The notes: generated by a model not told the origin, from the letters alone. Shown: positions 18,343 through 28,216, counted from the first letter of the stretch. The stretch: 64,000 nt of DNA from FW021-bin31 sp964422465 (GCA_964422465.1 CAYRBD010000003.1:1-64000); one strand, 5' to 3'. Made by a program: numbers and translations.

Positions 18343-19134
18343 TTTGATCCTTCCAGCTATGCTCCGGAAAAGTCTTTCGGCGGATATACTAATTCGGATC
18401 AGATCGCTCCTGATAATCTCGTGGCCTATTGGGCTTTTGACGGGAGCCTTAAAGATAGCGTAGGCGATTTGCAGGCGACAAATAAGGGGACCACCTTTAC
18501 TGAGTCGGGGGTGAAAGGACAGGCCCTGGAGGTAGGAGCCGATCACTACCTGGTTTTCAACAATCCTGGCGCTGCCATCACCAACCTCAAAAGTTTTACG
18601 ATTTCTTTTTGGATGAACGCCCCTCAAAATACGCAGTATGGATATGGCGTGTTTTCAATCGCTAACAGCAAAGATTTTTGGGGAAATCTGGATATTTATC
18701 TGGATAATGGGAGCACTTCTGATGTCACAAAATTTAAGGTACACCTCAACAATGGGAATGCCTTTAATAAAGGACAATTTTTAGCTTATGACATGAAAGG
18801 GGCATGGGATAAATGGACACAAATTGTAGTCACCTATGATAGCAGTACTAAAGCATCCACAAACTTTGAAATTTATCAAAATGGCGTATCTGTTTACTCT
18901 ACTTTGATAAAAGATACGACTAACAATTATGGTCCTTTGCAATTTGAAAATGCGACCGCAATGGTTATAGGTACGTGGCAGTTTGAAACCGACCCCAATT
19001 TAACTACGGGTACTGGGCCGCAACCCTGGGCAGGTAGTTTAAACGGTAAATTGGATGAATTCAAGATTTATGATCAGGCATTGAGTGCAGCAGATATAAA
19101 TGCTTTATATAAACTTGAAAAAGCAGGAAGATAA
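18343..19134 (+). CDS. LamG/concanavalin-like PUL surface protein, 5' end in gap
   Basis: The frame is open from the gap edge; 263 residues are visible. After a short linker comes a LamG-type jelly-roll domain (AYWAFDGSLKDSVGDLQATNKG, FTISFWMNAP, YDSSTKASTNFEIYQNGVSV). It ends in LDEFKIYDQALSAADINALY, the usual last strands of LamG_3 modules. Such proteins sit after susD in PULs and act as extra surface glycan-binding proteins. It is 9 bp upstream of the GH144 gene and surely in the same operon. No catalytic residues of laminarinase families are visible. Confidence 0.85.
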   Translation, partial: FDPSSYAPEKSFGGYTNSDQIAPDNLVAYWAFDGSLKDSVGDLQATNKGTTFTESGVKGQALEVGADHYLVFNNPGAAITNLKSFTISFWMNAPQNTQYGYGVFSIANSKDFWGNLDIYLDNGSTSDVTKFKVHLNNGNAFNKGQFLAYDMKGAWDKWTQIVVTYDSSTKASTNFEIYQNGVSVYSTLIKDTTNNYGPLQFENATAMVIGTWQFETDPNLTTGTGPQPWAGSLNGKLDEFKIYDQALSAADINALYKLEKAGR

Positions 19135-19143
19135 ATTAACAGG

Positions 19144-20814
19144 ATGAAGGTTCTTACAAAAGGTTTTCTGGTTGTCCTTCTTTTGGGATTGCTTTCCTGT
19201 AATAAAGAAAAGAAGACATCTCCTCCTCCGGAGCCTTCATCCCCTGAATCTTTTAGCTTTAATTCGCTAAAGGTAAATGGCGCTTATAACGGATTTACTT
19301 ATCGAAATGTAAATGATAAACCCGTTACTCAATTTTCTTTTTCTGCCTCAATTGATAAAAAGAGTATTGCTAAAAGTTTGTCTTTTAACAGTGCCACAGG
19401 AGAGCAGGTAAATTACGTACTGTCTTATGCAGATAAAAATAAAACAATACTTATTAAACTAGAAGGATACTTGAAGCCATTAACTTCGTATGTGATTGCT
19501 TTTTCTACCTCCTTAAAATCTGAAGATGGAGGGAGTTTACAGTCTGCTGTTGAGGTTCATTTAACCACTGCTATAGATTCCTCCGATAAATTCAAAAGGA
19601 TATCAGACTCGGCTTTGCTCACTTTGGTAGAACAACAGACTTTCAAATATTTCTGGGACTTCGGACATCCGGTTTCCGGTATGGCAAGAGAGCGAAATAC
19701 TTCTGGAAATACGTGCACTACCGGAGGTACCGGGTTTGGTATTATGAGTATTTTGGTAGGTATTCACCGGCATTTTATTACTCGCGAGGAAGGATTAAAC
19801 CGGATTTTAAAAATTGTTGATTTTTATAGGAATAAATGTACAACTTATCATGGCGCTTTTGCACATTGGATCAATGGAGAAACCGGGGAAACCATTCCTT
19901 TTAGTACCAATGATGATGGCGCCGACTTGGTAGAAACTTCCTTTTTAATGGAAGGGTTGTTAACGGCCCGGCAGTTTTTTGATAAACAGAATACGCTCGA
20001 AGATTCTTTAAGAAACGGGATTAATGATTTGTGGAATGGGGTAGAATGGAATTGGTTCAGGCAGAAGGGGCAGGAGGCGTTATATTGGCATTGGAGCCCG
20101 GATAAAGACTGGGTCATGAACATGAAAATTACCGGATGGAATGAAGCGTTGATTACCTATGTACTGGCAGCCTCAGCCAAGAAGGATGCTATTCCCAAAT
20201 CAGTTTATGATAACGGCTGGGCACAAAATGGAAAAATGAAAAATGGGAAAACTTTTTTTGGTATTACGCTACCGTTGGGCCCTGATTTGGGAGGCCCTTT
20301 GTTTTTTTCCCATTATTCTTTCCTTGGTCTGAATCCTCATGGTTTGTCCGATGCGTATGCCAATTACTGGACACAGGATACTGCACAGGCCAGGATTAAT
20401 TATTTGTATTGTGTCAACAACCCCAAGAACTTCAATGGCTATAGCAAATTATGTTGGGGGTTGACTGCCAGCGATGATAATAACGGGTATAAAGCGCATT
20501 CTCCTTCCAATGATGATGGGGTGATTTCACCCACGGCGGCTGTGTCTTCCATCCCTTATACGCCCAAAGAATCTATGAACGCATTGAAATTCTTTTATTA
20601 TAAACTGGGAGATAAAATATGGGGAAAATATGGGTTTAAAGATGCTTTTAATCTGAATGAGATATGGTTTGCGGATTCTTATTTAGCTATTGATCAGGGG
20701 CCGCAAATCGTGATGATTGAAAATTACCGGAGCGGATTGTTGTGGGATTTATTTATGAGTTGTCCGGAAGTAAAGTCCGGGTTGAAGAGATTAGGATTTA
20801 CTATAAAAAATTAA
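19144..20814 (+). CDS. GH144 family endo-beta-1,2-glucanase, lipoprotein with Ig-like domain
   Basis: This 556-aa lipoprotein (Cys19, GLLSC) has an N-terminal Ig-like region (about 35-140) and the glucoamylase-like (alpha/alpha)6 domain of GH144. Landmarks are TFKYFWDFGHPVSGMARER, DDGADLVETSFLMEGLL, LYWHWSPDKDWVMNM and IDQGPQIVMIENYRSG. The founding GH144 enzyme, from Chitinophaga pinensis, cleaves linear beta-1,2-glucan to sophoro-oligosaccharides. This one probably acts at the cell surface, feeding the SusC/D pair. A second GH144 lies at 32105 with the same motifs but no Ig-like domain. Family assignment is strong from motifs; activity is inferred. Confidence 0.87.
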   Translation: MKVLTKGFLVVLLLGLLSCNKEKKTSPPPEPSSPESFSFNSLKVNGAYNGFTYRNVNDKPVTQFSFSASIDKKSIAKSLSFNSATGEQVNYVLSYADKNKTILIKLEGYLKPLTSYVIAFSTSLKSEDGGSLQSAVEVHLTTAIDSSDKFKRISDSALLTLVEQQTFKYFWDFGHPVSGMARERNTSGNTCTTGGTGFGIMSILVGIHRHFITREEGLNRILKIVDFYRNKCTTYHGAFAHWINGETGETIPFSTNDDGADLVETSFLMEGLLTARQFFDKQNTLEDSLRNGINDLWNGVEWNWFRQKGQEALYWHWSPDKDWVMNMKITGWNEALITYVLAASAKKDAIPKSVYDNGWAQNGKMKNGKTFFGITLPLGPDLGGPLFFSHYSFLGLNPHGLSDAYANYWTQDTAQARINYLYCVNNPKNFNGYSKLCWGLTASDDNNGYKAHSPSNDDGVISPTAAVSSIPYTPKESMNALKFFYYKLGDKIWGKYGFKDAFNLNEIWFADSYLAIDQGPQIVMIENYRSGLLWDLFMSCPEVKSGLKRLGFTIKN

Positions 20815-20877
20815 GTAGTGTAAAGTTAAGTATAATTTGTCTCCGTATTACCTCCCGAAGATTATACACCTGCCGGC

Positions 20878-20945
20878 AATGGCAGGGATAAACGCAGAAG
20901 TCGATTATATAATCTGCGAAAATCAGTGAGATCAGCGGGAGACCT
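20878..20945. repeat. Dispersed intergenic repeat of the AATCTGCG/ATCAGCGGGAG type
   Basis: The 173-bp space before the sulfatase contains AATCTGCGAAAATCAGTGAG and ATCAGCGGGAGA. These resemble short interspersed sequence recurrent in Bacteroidota intergenic regions. The preceding GCCGGCAATGGCAGGGATAA stretch may belong to it. No gene is visible here. Confidence 0.45.
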
Positions 20946-20987
20946 TTTACATCAGTTTAATTATAAAACAACAGTAGATAATAATTT

Positions 20988-22628
20988 ATGAGTGTTAAAC
21001 AAAAGAAAAAAATAAAAGCAACGGCGCCGAAGAAACTTAATGTAGAATCTGAAAACCATATTTCCAGGTTGAGATTTTTGAAGAATATGGCCATGGGTGG
21101 AGCTGCCGTCCTGGCGCCAACCGTCTTGTCATCCAAAAACCTGAACCCGAAGGTAGGAAGATTAAATAAACCGGCTCGTGCGTACGGAAAGCCCAATATC
21201 ATTTTCATCTTTGATGATCAATTACGAAGAGATGCCATAGGTGTTTTTGGCGGTGGATTTAACATGACAACTCCTCATATTGACCGGCTTTCAAGTGAAG
21301 GAACCAATTTCAGAAACAGCGTATCTTCCTGTCCGTTGTGTACGCCCTTTCGCGGCATGTTGATGACCGGCCGTTATCCAACCCATTCGGGGGTTATTTT
21401 TAATTTTGTAGAAGCCAGCCCAAAGCAAAACCCGAACTGTCTGGCCAACGTATTTGACCAGGCGGGCTATGACACCGGATTTATTGGCAAATGGCATCTG
21501 GCTTCCGGCTTTAGGGTAGGAGATGGTTTGTATGAATATCATCCGAAGAAGGAGAAGGAATGGATAAAAAATCATCCGCATCATGATTTTGTACCTCCGG
21601 GTCCCGAGCGGTTAGGTTATAAATTTTGGCAGGCCTATAATTTTCTTAATGATTTTAAAAATTACTGGTATTACGAAGATACACCCCAAAAAATTCAGAC
21701 TCATAAATATGAAACCGATGTGCAGTTTGAGCAAGCCATTGCTTTTATGGAAAAGCGGAAGAATGCTGAAAGGCCCTTTTTGCTTACGATAGCCCCCCAT
21801 CCTCCACATGAACCTTTTAGGGAACCTCCGGAAGGTTATCTGGAAAAAGTTGTTCCGAAGGATCAAATAAAATGGGAGCCTAATGTGCCTAAAGACAACC
21901 CCAGAAGTGTAGAAGATGTCAGAGGATATTACGCTATGATTAAGAACCTGGATGACAACATGGGAAAGATTTTGAACTATCTGGATCAATCGGGTTTGGC
22001 TGAAAATACCGTTCTGGTCTTTACAGCAGATCACGGAGAAATGAATGGAAGCCATGGGCGGCTTCAAAAGATGGTGCCTTACAGGGAAGCGGTCAACATC
22101 CCGCTGATTATTCGATGGCCGGGTAAAATTCCGGAATCCCGATTTATTGATGCTATCCATACGCCTATGGATTATTTTCCTACGCTTTGCGGACTGGCCG
22201 AGGTGAATATACCTGAAGAGGTAGATGGGATAGATATGAGTAAAGTTGTTTTGGGACAGGAATATAGTAAAAGAGAAAATGTCCTGATTGCCAATTATAC
22301 TTCTCATTGGGATTTTTTGCAAACCGGAACCTTGTGGCCGGAGTGGCGTGGTGTTTTTTCCGGAAGGCATACGTATGTGAAATGGCTGACCGGAGAAGAA
22401 GAATTATATGACAACGCCATCGATCCTTATCAGATGAAAAACCGCATTCATGATCAGGATGCTTTTTTAACCTTACAAAATATGAGGACCCGGCTTCGTA
22501 ATTTGCTGCAACAGGCTCATGATGATTTCCGTCCGGGAGATAAATATGGAGAATGGTTTAATGAAGACCGGACTTTGAAACAAACCGGATTGGGACCGGT
22601 AAAAGAGGGAGTAAAAAGTAAGAAGTAA
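20988..22628 (+). CDS. Sulfatase (formylglycine-dependent, alkaline-phosphatase superfamily)
   Basis: This 546-aa exported hydrolase has the formylglycine motif C118-T-P-F-R122 (CPLCTPFRGMLMTG), where Cys is converted by an FGE enzyme. N-terminal metal ligands are in IFIFDDQLRRD, and the later DHGEM loop completes the site. The N-terminus (RLRFLKNMAMGGAAVLAP) is a Tat-like signal lacking a perfect twin Arg. It follows GH144 in the same direction and overlaps functionally with the PUL. It could remove sulfate esters. Some formylglycine enzymes of this superfamily cleave phosphodiesters, so removing phosphoglycerol from periplasmic glucans is an alternative I cannot exclude. Confidence 0.9.
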   Translation: MSVKQKKKIKATAPKKLNVESENHISRLRFLKNMAMGGAAVLAPTVLSSKNLNPKVGRLNKPARAYGKPNIIFIFDDQLRRDAIGVFGGGFNMTTPHIDRLSSEGTNFRNSVSSCPLCTPFRGMLMTGRYPTHSGVIFNFVEASPKQNPNCLANVFDQAGYDTGFIGKWHLASGFRVGDGLYEYHPKKEKEWIKNHPHHDFVPPGPERLGYKFWQAYNFLNDFKNYWYYEDTPQKIQTHKYETDVQFEQAIAFMEKRKNAERPFLLTIAPHPPHEPFREPPEGYLEKVVPKDQIKWEPNVPKDNPRSVEDVRGYYAMIKNLDDNMGKILNYLDQSGLAENTVLVFTADHGEMNGSHGRLQKMVPYREAVNIPLIIRWPGKIPESRFIDAIHTPMDYFPTLCGLAEVNIPEEVDGIDMSKVVLGQEYSKRENVLIANYTSHWDFLQTGTLWPEWRGVFSGRHTYVKWLTGEEELYDNAIDPYQMKNRIHDQDAFLTLQNMRTRLRNLLQQAHDDFRPGDKYGEWFNEDRTLKQTGLGPVKEGVKSKK

Positions 22629-22631
22629 AAA

Positions 22632-23852
22632 ATGAACTTTTATAAACAAATAGAAAAAGTAGTATGGTTTTGCAGCCTTTTTTTCCTGATGTCTTGTTTT
22701 AACAGGCTTTATGCTCAGCAGAAGTTATATACCATGCCTTCCGGCACACAAACAAGATGGACAAGTTCCGAAAATCCCAAAGGAGAAAAGGGGGCAGGAG
22801 CAAAAGAAAACCGGGGAGCCAAAGGGCATGCTTTTGACAAAATTAAAGCTCACGATTCTCTTGATTTATTAAAGGTGAATGGCCCCGGAATCATAGAACA
22901 CATTAAGCTTACTATAGACAACCGTTCTCCGGAAATGCTGCGTGCACTAAGAATTACAATCTATTGGGATGGAACAGCAAAACCCGCTGTCTCTGCCCCT
23001 TTAGGAGACTTTTTTGGCGTAGCTTTTGGTCAAACGGCTGCTTTTGAGTCAGACTTGTTTTCAAACCCCGAAGGGCGCTCTTTCAATTGTTTTATTCCCA
23101 TGCCTTTTAAAAAGGGCGCTCGTGTTACCATTTTTAATGACTCCAATAAAGACCTGCTGCATATTTTTTATGATATCAACTACCAGAAATGGGAGCATGT
23201 ACCGGACAATATGCTGTATTTTCATGCTTACTGGCATCAGGATAAACCGGCTGCCGGCAGCGATTTTAAAATTCTTCCGGAAGTGAGTGGCCAGGGTAAA
23301 TTCTTAGGTACCAGTTTGGGGATAAAAGCGGATTCTGTTTATGGTGATATATGGTGGGGGGAAGGAGAGGTAAAGGTTTATCTGGATGGAGACCAGAAAT
23401 ATCCTACCCTGGTTAGTACCGGTGTGGAAGATTATATCGGTACAGCGTGGGGAATGGGAAAATTTATCAACCGTTATCAGGGGTGTCTGGTTGCTGATAA
23501 GGATAAAAAAGAATGGAGTTTTTACCGGTATCATATTCCTGATCCGGTTTATTTTCATCAAAATATAAAAATAGCGGTACAACAAATTGGCGGTGGGCCG
23601 CTAAAAGAAGTACGAAAAGCGGCACGAAAAGGCGCCGATTTAATACCTGTTACCGTGGATCAGCAAACACGGTTTGTGAAATTATTGGAAATGAAAAGCC
23701 TTCCGCAGTTAATGGATAAGAATTTTCCTGAGGGCTGGGTTAATTTTTATCGCTCTGATGTCTGGTCTGCAACGGCTTATTTTTATTTGGATCGCGCCAC
23801 GGATAATTTGCCCGCTATCGCACCTGTTGGAGAAAGGACAAAAGGCCTTTGA
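22632..23852 (+). CDS. GH172 (DUF2961) family glycoside hydrolase
   Basis: This 406-aa exported protein has a lipobox-like LMSC at Cys22. The DUF2961 signature is visible as GPGIIEHIKLTI near the N-terminus, PLGDFFGVAFG, RSFNCFIPMPF and YPTLVSTGVEDYIGTAWG. GH172 members include difructose dianhydride I synthase/hydrolase and alpha-D-arabinofuranosidases, working as trimers or hexamers with two jelly-roll domains. It starts 3 bp after the sulfatase stop, so translation is coupled. In this PUL it may remove side-chain arabinofuranose or fructofuranose. The specificity is not readable from sequence. Confidence 0.87.
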   Translation: MNFYKQIEKVVWFCSLFFLMSCFNRLYAQQKLYTMPSGTQTRWTSSENPKGEKGAGAKENRGAKGHAFDKIKAHDSLDLLKVNGPGIIEHIKLTIDNRSPEMLRALRITIYWDGTAKPAVSAPLGDFFGVAFGQTAAFESDLFSNPEGRSFNCFIPMPFKKGARVTIFNDSNKDLLHIFYDINYQKWEHVPDNMLYFHAYWHQDKPAAGSDFKILPEVSGQGKFLGTSLGIKADSVYGDIWWGEGEVKVYLDGDQKYPTLVSTGVEDYIGTAWGMGKFINRYQGCLVADKDKKEWSFYRYHIPDPVYFHQNIKIAVQQIGGGPLKEVRKAARKGADLIPVTVDQQTRFVKLLEMKSLPQLMDKNFPEGWVNFYRSDVWSATAYFYLDRATDNLPAIAPVGERTKGL

Positions 23853-23868
23853 AGAGAAATATCTATTG

Positions 23869-24116
23869 CAGTTGACTTTAGTCAACTGATAAAAAGAAAG
23901 AGGATGAAGATTTATTAGAAGATAATTGGGGAAAAGTGATGGCATTAAGTTATAAAAGAGAATTTATTGCAGTTGTCAACTGGCAAGGATAATGCAGCAA
24001 GTGGCTTTAGCCACATCAGTAAGTTCATAGAAAAGTCTGATTGATTTGAAGCTGGTTTTTTTAAGGTCTAACTCAAAAATGAAAAAAGATGCAGGAAATG
24101 GAGTGGCTTCAGCCAC
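23869..24116. repeat. Cluster of four REP-like palindromes
   Basis: The 297-bp gene-free stretch between GH172 and GH3 holds four hairpins, each preceded by TGCAG. CAGTTGAC-TTTA-GTCAACTG is at 23869-23888. CAGTTG-T-CAACTG is at 23970-23982. GTGGCT-TT-AGCCAC is at 24001-24014. GTGGCT-TC-AGCCAC is at 24103-24116. The arms are perfect in all four, and the loops differ. They resemble REP elements mobilised by RAYT transposases; none is encoded in the window. Confidence 0.72.
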
Positions 24117-24149
24117 ATTAAAATAACATAAATGAATTTTTATTAAAAG

Positions 24150-26411
24150 ATGAAAATATTCGTTCTATTCACGGGCGTTTTTATTTTGAGCCTGAATGCG
24201 ATTCAGGCCCAACAGTTATCTGCCGAAGATCGCTTATCGCTCCTAAATCATAAGGCCGATTCCATCCTCTCTTTGATGACCTTGAAAGAAAAGGCCGGTC
24301 AATTAACTATTTATGGAGGCAATCAAAAAGGGTTGAAGGAAGCAATAAAAAATGGACTGGTGGGAGGTACCAATGGGATGTTGCCCGGAAGAGAAAAAGT
24401 GAGTAAATATTTAACTCAACTGCAGAAGATGGCTATGCAATCCCGGCTAAAAATACCTTTATTATTCATGGGAGATGTTATCCATGGTTATCGAACTACT
24501 TTTCCGGTGAACATAGGCATGGCTTGTAGCTGGGATACCGCCTTGATCAGAAAAGTGGATAGTATTGCCGCCTTTGAGGCCACTGCAGATGGCATGAACT
24601 GGAGCTTTGCGCCTATGGTGGATATTAGCCGGGATCCAAGATGGGGAAGGGTTGTAGAAGGAGCGGGAGAAGACCCATTTTTAGCGTCTGCAATTGCCGC
24701 GGCGGAAGTAAAAGGTTTGCAGGGAAATGATCTTTCCAATTCACGGACAATGGCGGCCACAGCCAAGCATTTTGCAGGATATGGCGCTGTAGAAGCAGGA
24801 AGGGACTACAATACGGTGGACATGTCGTGGCGGCGGTTCCATGAAATTTATCTTCCTCCTTTTCAGGCGGCGATTGATGTGGGCCTGGCTTCGATTATGC
24901 CGGCCTTTATTTCGCTTAATGGGATTCCGGCTTCTGAAAACAGCCATTTGTTAAAGGGTATTCTAAGGAAAGAATGTGGTTTTAAAGGATTAGTTGTTTC
25001 CGATTACGATGCCATTCCCGAGATGCTGAATCACCGCGTGGCGGCTACTTCCGTGCAGGCTGTAGCAGAAGCAATGAATGCGGGTATGGATATGGATCTC
25101 CATAGCGGTACTTATTTCAAAGATTTACCAGGGTTGGTGGAAGAGAGAAAAGTGAAGGAAGCAGAACTGGATTCAGCGGTAAAAAGAGTATTGGTTTTAA
25201 AGTATCAGCTGGGTTTGTTTGACCACCCTTTTTTGTATGGGAATAAAACGGCAGGCTACCAGGACTCCCTTTTGAAAAAGCACCGGCCTTTAGCCCGTAA
25301 GATGGCGAGAGAATCTTTCGTGTTGTTAAAGAATGATACGCTTTTCGGACAGAAGGAGGCTATTTTACCTCTGTCAGAAAAGATTAAAACATTAGCGGTG
25401 ATTGGTCCATTGGTAAAAGATCAGAAAGAAATATTAGGCCCTGTACATGCCTTGGGAAAGTCTGAAGAGGCAATAAGTATCTGGCAGGGAATAAAAGAAG
25501 CGGTATCTCCCGGTACAGAATTGTTATATGCCAGAGGTACCGGTATTGAAAGTGATTCCACTGAAGGATTTGCCGAAGCAATAGCTTTTGCCCGGCAGGC
25601 AGACGTGGTAGTCATGGCGCTGGGCGAAAGTGCCGGTATGAGTGGAGAAGGAGACAGTCGATCTGTGCTGGGATTACCGGGTAATCAACTGGACCTGGTA
25701 AAAGCAATAGCGAAAACCGGAAAGCCGATTGTTGTATTGCTGATAAGTGGCCGTCCTTTGACCATTCCCTGGCTTGCCGGCCACGTCTCTGGGATTTTGG
25801 AAATCTGGGAACCGGGCACAGAAACCGGCCATGCGGTTGCTGATGTATTGTTTGGCAAATACAATCCTTCCGGTAAATTGGTTATGACCTTTCCGAGAAA
25901 TACCGGACAAATTCCCATTTATTATGATCATCTGAATACCGGACGTCCGAAAATCAAAGGGAATAAATATACCACCCGTTATGTGGATGTGCCCAACTCG
26001 CCTTTGTATCCTTTTGGGTATGGGTTAAGTTATACCCATTTTACTTATTCTAAGCCTCGGTTGAACACGGATTCCCTGGAATGGAATGATACCCTGAAAG
26101 TAACCGTGGATGTAACGAACAGCGGTGCAGTGAAGGGAATTGAAATTGTACAATTGTATATTAGCGACCTGGTAGCCAGTATCAGTCCGCCCCTGAAGAA
26201 ATTGAAGGGTTTTAAAAAAATAGTTTTAAATCCGGGAGGAAGCCGGCAGGTAATCTTCTTTTTAACAAGAAAAGAATTGTCTTTTTATGGAAAAAATATG
26301 GACTTTATAGCTGAACCGGGCGCATTTGAGGTATATGTGGGAGGTAGTTCGGATACGGTAAATAAAGCGGGGTTTTGGTTGCTTGGAGGCAGGAAGGCAG
26401 TGGCTCGCTGA
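24150..26411 (+). CDS. GH3 family beta-glucosidase
   Basis: This 753-aa periplasmic exo-glycosidase has a signal peptide ending near residue 20 (NAIQAQ). The (beta/alpha)8 domain contains DISRDPRWGRVVEGAGEDPF and TAKHFAGYGAVEAGRDYN. The catalytic nucleophile is Asp285 in VVSDYDAI. The alpha/beta sandwich domain and a C-terminal fibronectin III-like domain (about 650-745) follow, the usual BglX-type layout. Bacteroides GH3 enzymes in GH144 loci release glucose from sophoro-oligosaccharides, and that is the likely role here. Upstream lies a REP-like cluster that may decouple its expression from GH172. Confidence 0.93.
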   Translation: MKIFVLFTGVFILSLNAIQAQQLSAEDRLSLLNHKADSILSLMTLKEKAGQLTIYGGNQKGLKEAIKNGLVGGTNGMLPGREKVSKYLTQLQKMAMQSRLKIPLLFMGDVIHGYRTTFPVNIGMACSWDTALIRKVDSIAAFEATADGMNWSFAPMVDISRDPRWGRVVEGAGEDPFLASAIAAAEVKGLQGNDLSNSRTMAATAKHFAGYGAVEAGRDYNTVDMSWRRFHEIYLPPFQAAIDVGLASIMPAFISLNGIPASENSHLLKGILRKECGFKGLVVSDYDAIPEMLNHRVAATSVQAVAEAMNAGMDMDLHSGTYFKDLPGLVEERKVKEAELDSAVKRVLVLKYQLGLFDHPFLYGNKTAGYQDSLLKKHRPLARKMARESFVLLKNDTLFGQKEAILPLSEKIKTLAVIGPLVKDQKEILGPVHALGKSEEAISIWQGIKEAVSPGTELLYARGTGIESDSTEGFAEAIAFARQADVVVMALGESAGMSGEGDSRSVLGLPGNQLDLVKAIAKTGKPIVVLLISGRPLTIPWLAGHVSGILEIWEPGTETGHAVADVLFGKYNPSGKLVMTFPRNTGQIPIYYDHLNTGRPKIKGNKYTTRYVDVPNSPLYPFGYGLSYTHFTYSKPRLNTDSLEWNDTLKVTVDVTNSGAVKGIEIVQLYISDLVASISPPLKKLKGFKKIVLNPGGSRQVIFFLTRKELSFYGKNMDFIAEPGAFEVYVGGSSDTVNKAGFWLLGGRKAVAR

Positions 26412-26465
26412 GAAGCGAAGAACCGCAAAGGGAAAAAATTATTATCAAATTAATGTTCTCATATC

Positions 26466-28193
26466 ATGAAAAATAAACTTTTTTATTTGATTTTTCTTTT
26501 TTTATGCATCTCTTATGCAACGAATGCACAGGACATGCAGCGGAGCACCTATTGCAACCCGATCAATATTGATTATACTTATATGATCTACAATGCCAAT
26601 AAGAATCTGTCTTATCGGTCGGGGGCAGATCCGGCGGTGGTAAGCTTCAGAAATGAATATTATATGTTCGTCACCCGTTCCATGGGCTATTGGCATTCTG
26701 CGGATTTAACCCATTGGGATTTTATTACACCGGAAAAATGGTATTTCCAGGGCTCCAATGCGCCTGCCGCTTCCAATTATAAGGATTCTGTTTTATATGT
26801 GATTGGCGATCCGTCCGGCGCAAGCAGTGTTTTATATACCGATGATCCTCAAAAAGGAAATTGGAAAGCCACTCCTTCCATTATTACCAACTTGCAGGAT
26901 CCGGATCTTTTCATTGATGACGATGGCAGCGCCTATATGTATTGGGGATCTTCCAATAAATTTCCCATTCGCGGGAAAAAATTGAATAGGAAAGTGCGTT
27001 TTACGCCTTCCGAAACCATCGATACCTTATTTAATCTCAATGAAGAAAAACATGGGTGGGAACGTTTTGGAGAAAATAACTCGGATACGGTTTTAGGAGG
27101 TTATATCGAAGGCCCCTGGATGACAAAACATGAAGGGAAATATTATTTGCAATATGCGGCGCCGGGGACCGAGTTTAATGTATATGCAGATGGGGTTTAC
27201 ACAAGTGATTCTCCTTTGGGACCGTTTCATTATGCCCCCAATAACCCAATTTCTTTCAAACCGGGCGGTTTTATCAATGGCGCAGGGCATGGCAGTATGG
27301 TAAAAGGTCCTGCCGGACAATACTGGCATTTTACCACCATGGCGGTCGGTGTGAATATCGGATGGGAGCGCAGAATAGGAATGTTTCCTACTTATTTTGA
27401 CAAGGATGGCCTGATGTATGCCGATACCTATTTTGGGGATTATCCGCATTATGCGCCCAATATTGCAGGAAAAGAAGGTAAATTCCGGGGATGGATGTTG
27501 CTGTCTTATCAAAAACCGGTAAAGGCGTCTTCTGCCCTGGACAGCTTCCCACCTAAAAATTTAGTTGATGAAAATATAAAGACCTTCTGGCTGGCTAAAG
27601 AAAACAATGACCGGCAATGGGTTGAAATTGATCTTGAAAAACCGGGGGAAGTATATGCCATTCAGGTGAACTATAATGATTACCATTCTGATCTTTACGG
27701 TAAAATTCCCGACTTGAAATATCGGTATACAATAGAAGGTTCTATTGACGGAAAAAACTGGAAGATATTAGTGGATCGAAGCCATAGTTTTAAAGATACT
27801 CCGAATGATTATGTAGAGCTTTCCAGGCCGGAAACCGTTCGATTCATTCGATATAAAAACATCCATGTTCCTACTCCCTACCTCTCTATCTCAGATTTAC
27901 GGGTTTTCGGTAAAGGAAAAGGCGAAGTTCCCGAAAAAGTGACTACCTTTAAGGTAGAAAGACACCAGGATAAAAGAGATGCAACCATAACCTGGGATCA
28001 ACAGAAAAATGTACAGGGTTATAATGTGCTTTGGGGCATCGCTCCCGATAAATTATACAGTTCCTGGATGGTGTATGGCGAAAATAAATTGGAAATGAGG
28101 AACCTGAATACAGGCGAAACGTATTATTTTTCCATAGAAGCCTTTAACGAAAACGGAGTGGGAGAACGGAGCGAAGTGATAAGAGTGAATTAA
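26466..28193 (+). CDS. GH43-like glycoside hydrolase with F5/8C and fibronectin III domains
   Basis: This 575-aa exported protein (signal ending NAQD) has a five-bladed propeller with the three GH43 acids placed as expected. They are Asp55 (SGADPAVVS), Asp145 (LQDPDLFIDDDG) and Glu215 (GGYIEGPWM). A discoidin-like F5/8 type C domain follows (about 345-480, QWVEIDLEKPGEVYAIQV), then a fibronectin III domain (about 490-575). GH43 enzymes typically release arabinofuranose or xylose; together with GH172 this suggests a side-chain-bearing substrate. It lies 54 bp after the GH3 gene. The next genes (hicBA) interrupt the PUL. Confidence 0.88.
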   Translation: MKNKLFYLIFLFLCISYATNAQDMQRSTYCNPINIDYTYMIYNANKNLSYRSGADPAVVSFRNEYYMFVTRSMGYWHSADLTHWDFITPEKWYFQGSNAPAASNYKDSVLYVIGDPSGASSVLYTDDPQKGNWKATPSIITNLQDPDLFIDDDGSAYMYWGSSNKFPIRGKKLNRKVRFTPSETIDTLFNLNEEKHGWERFGENNSDTVLGGYIEGPWMTKHEGKYYLQYAAPGTEFNVYADGVYTSDSPLGPFHYAPNNPISFKPGGFINGAGHGSMVKGPAGQYWHFTTMAVGVNIGWERRIGMFPTYFDKDGLMYADTYFGDYPHYAPNIAGKEGKFRGWMLLSYQKPVKASSALDSFPPKNLVDENIKTFWLAKENNDRQWVEIDLEKPGEVYAIQVNYNDYHSDLYGKIPDLKYRYTIEGSIDGKNWKILVDRSHSFKDTPNDYVELSRPETVRFIRYKNIHVPTPYLSISDLRVFGKGKGEVPEKVTTFKVERHQDKRDATITWDQQKNVQGYNVLWGIAPDKLYSSWMVYGENKLEMRNLNTGETYYFSIEAFNENGVGERSEVIRVN

Positions 28194-28204
28194 AAAAATT
28201 GTAT

Positions 28205-28212
28205 TATCTTTG
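28205..28212 (+). promoter_or_regulatory. Perfect -7 element 4 bp before the hicB start
   Basis: TATCTTTG fits TAnnTTTG exactly and ends 4 bases before the hicB ATG, so the predicted transcript would begin at or next to the start codon. No clear -33 TTTG is visible. Confidence 0.4.
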
Positions 28213-28216
28213 GATT

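Noticed and set aside
21612..22370. 252-codon open frame on the minus strand inside the sulfatase gene
   Set aside because: It lies antisense to a full-length sulfatase with all motifs. Its translation is low-complexity, with many Arg, His and Ile residues, and it has no recognisable domain.
24488..24766. Minus-strand frame within the GH3 gene
   Set aside because: It is antisense to the conserved GH3 catalytic domain and has no independent signal.
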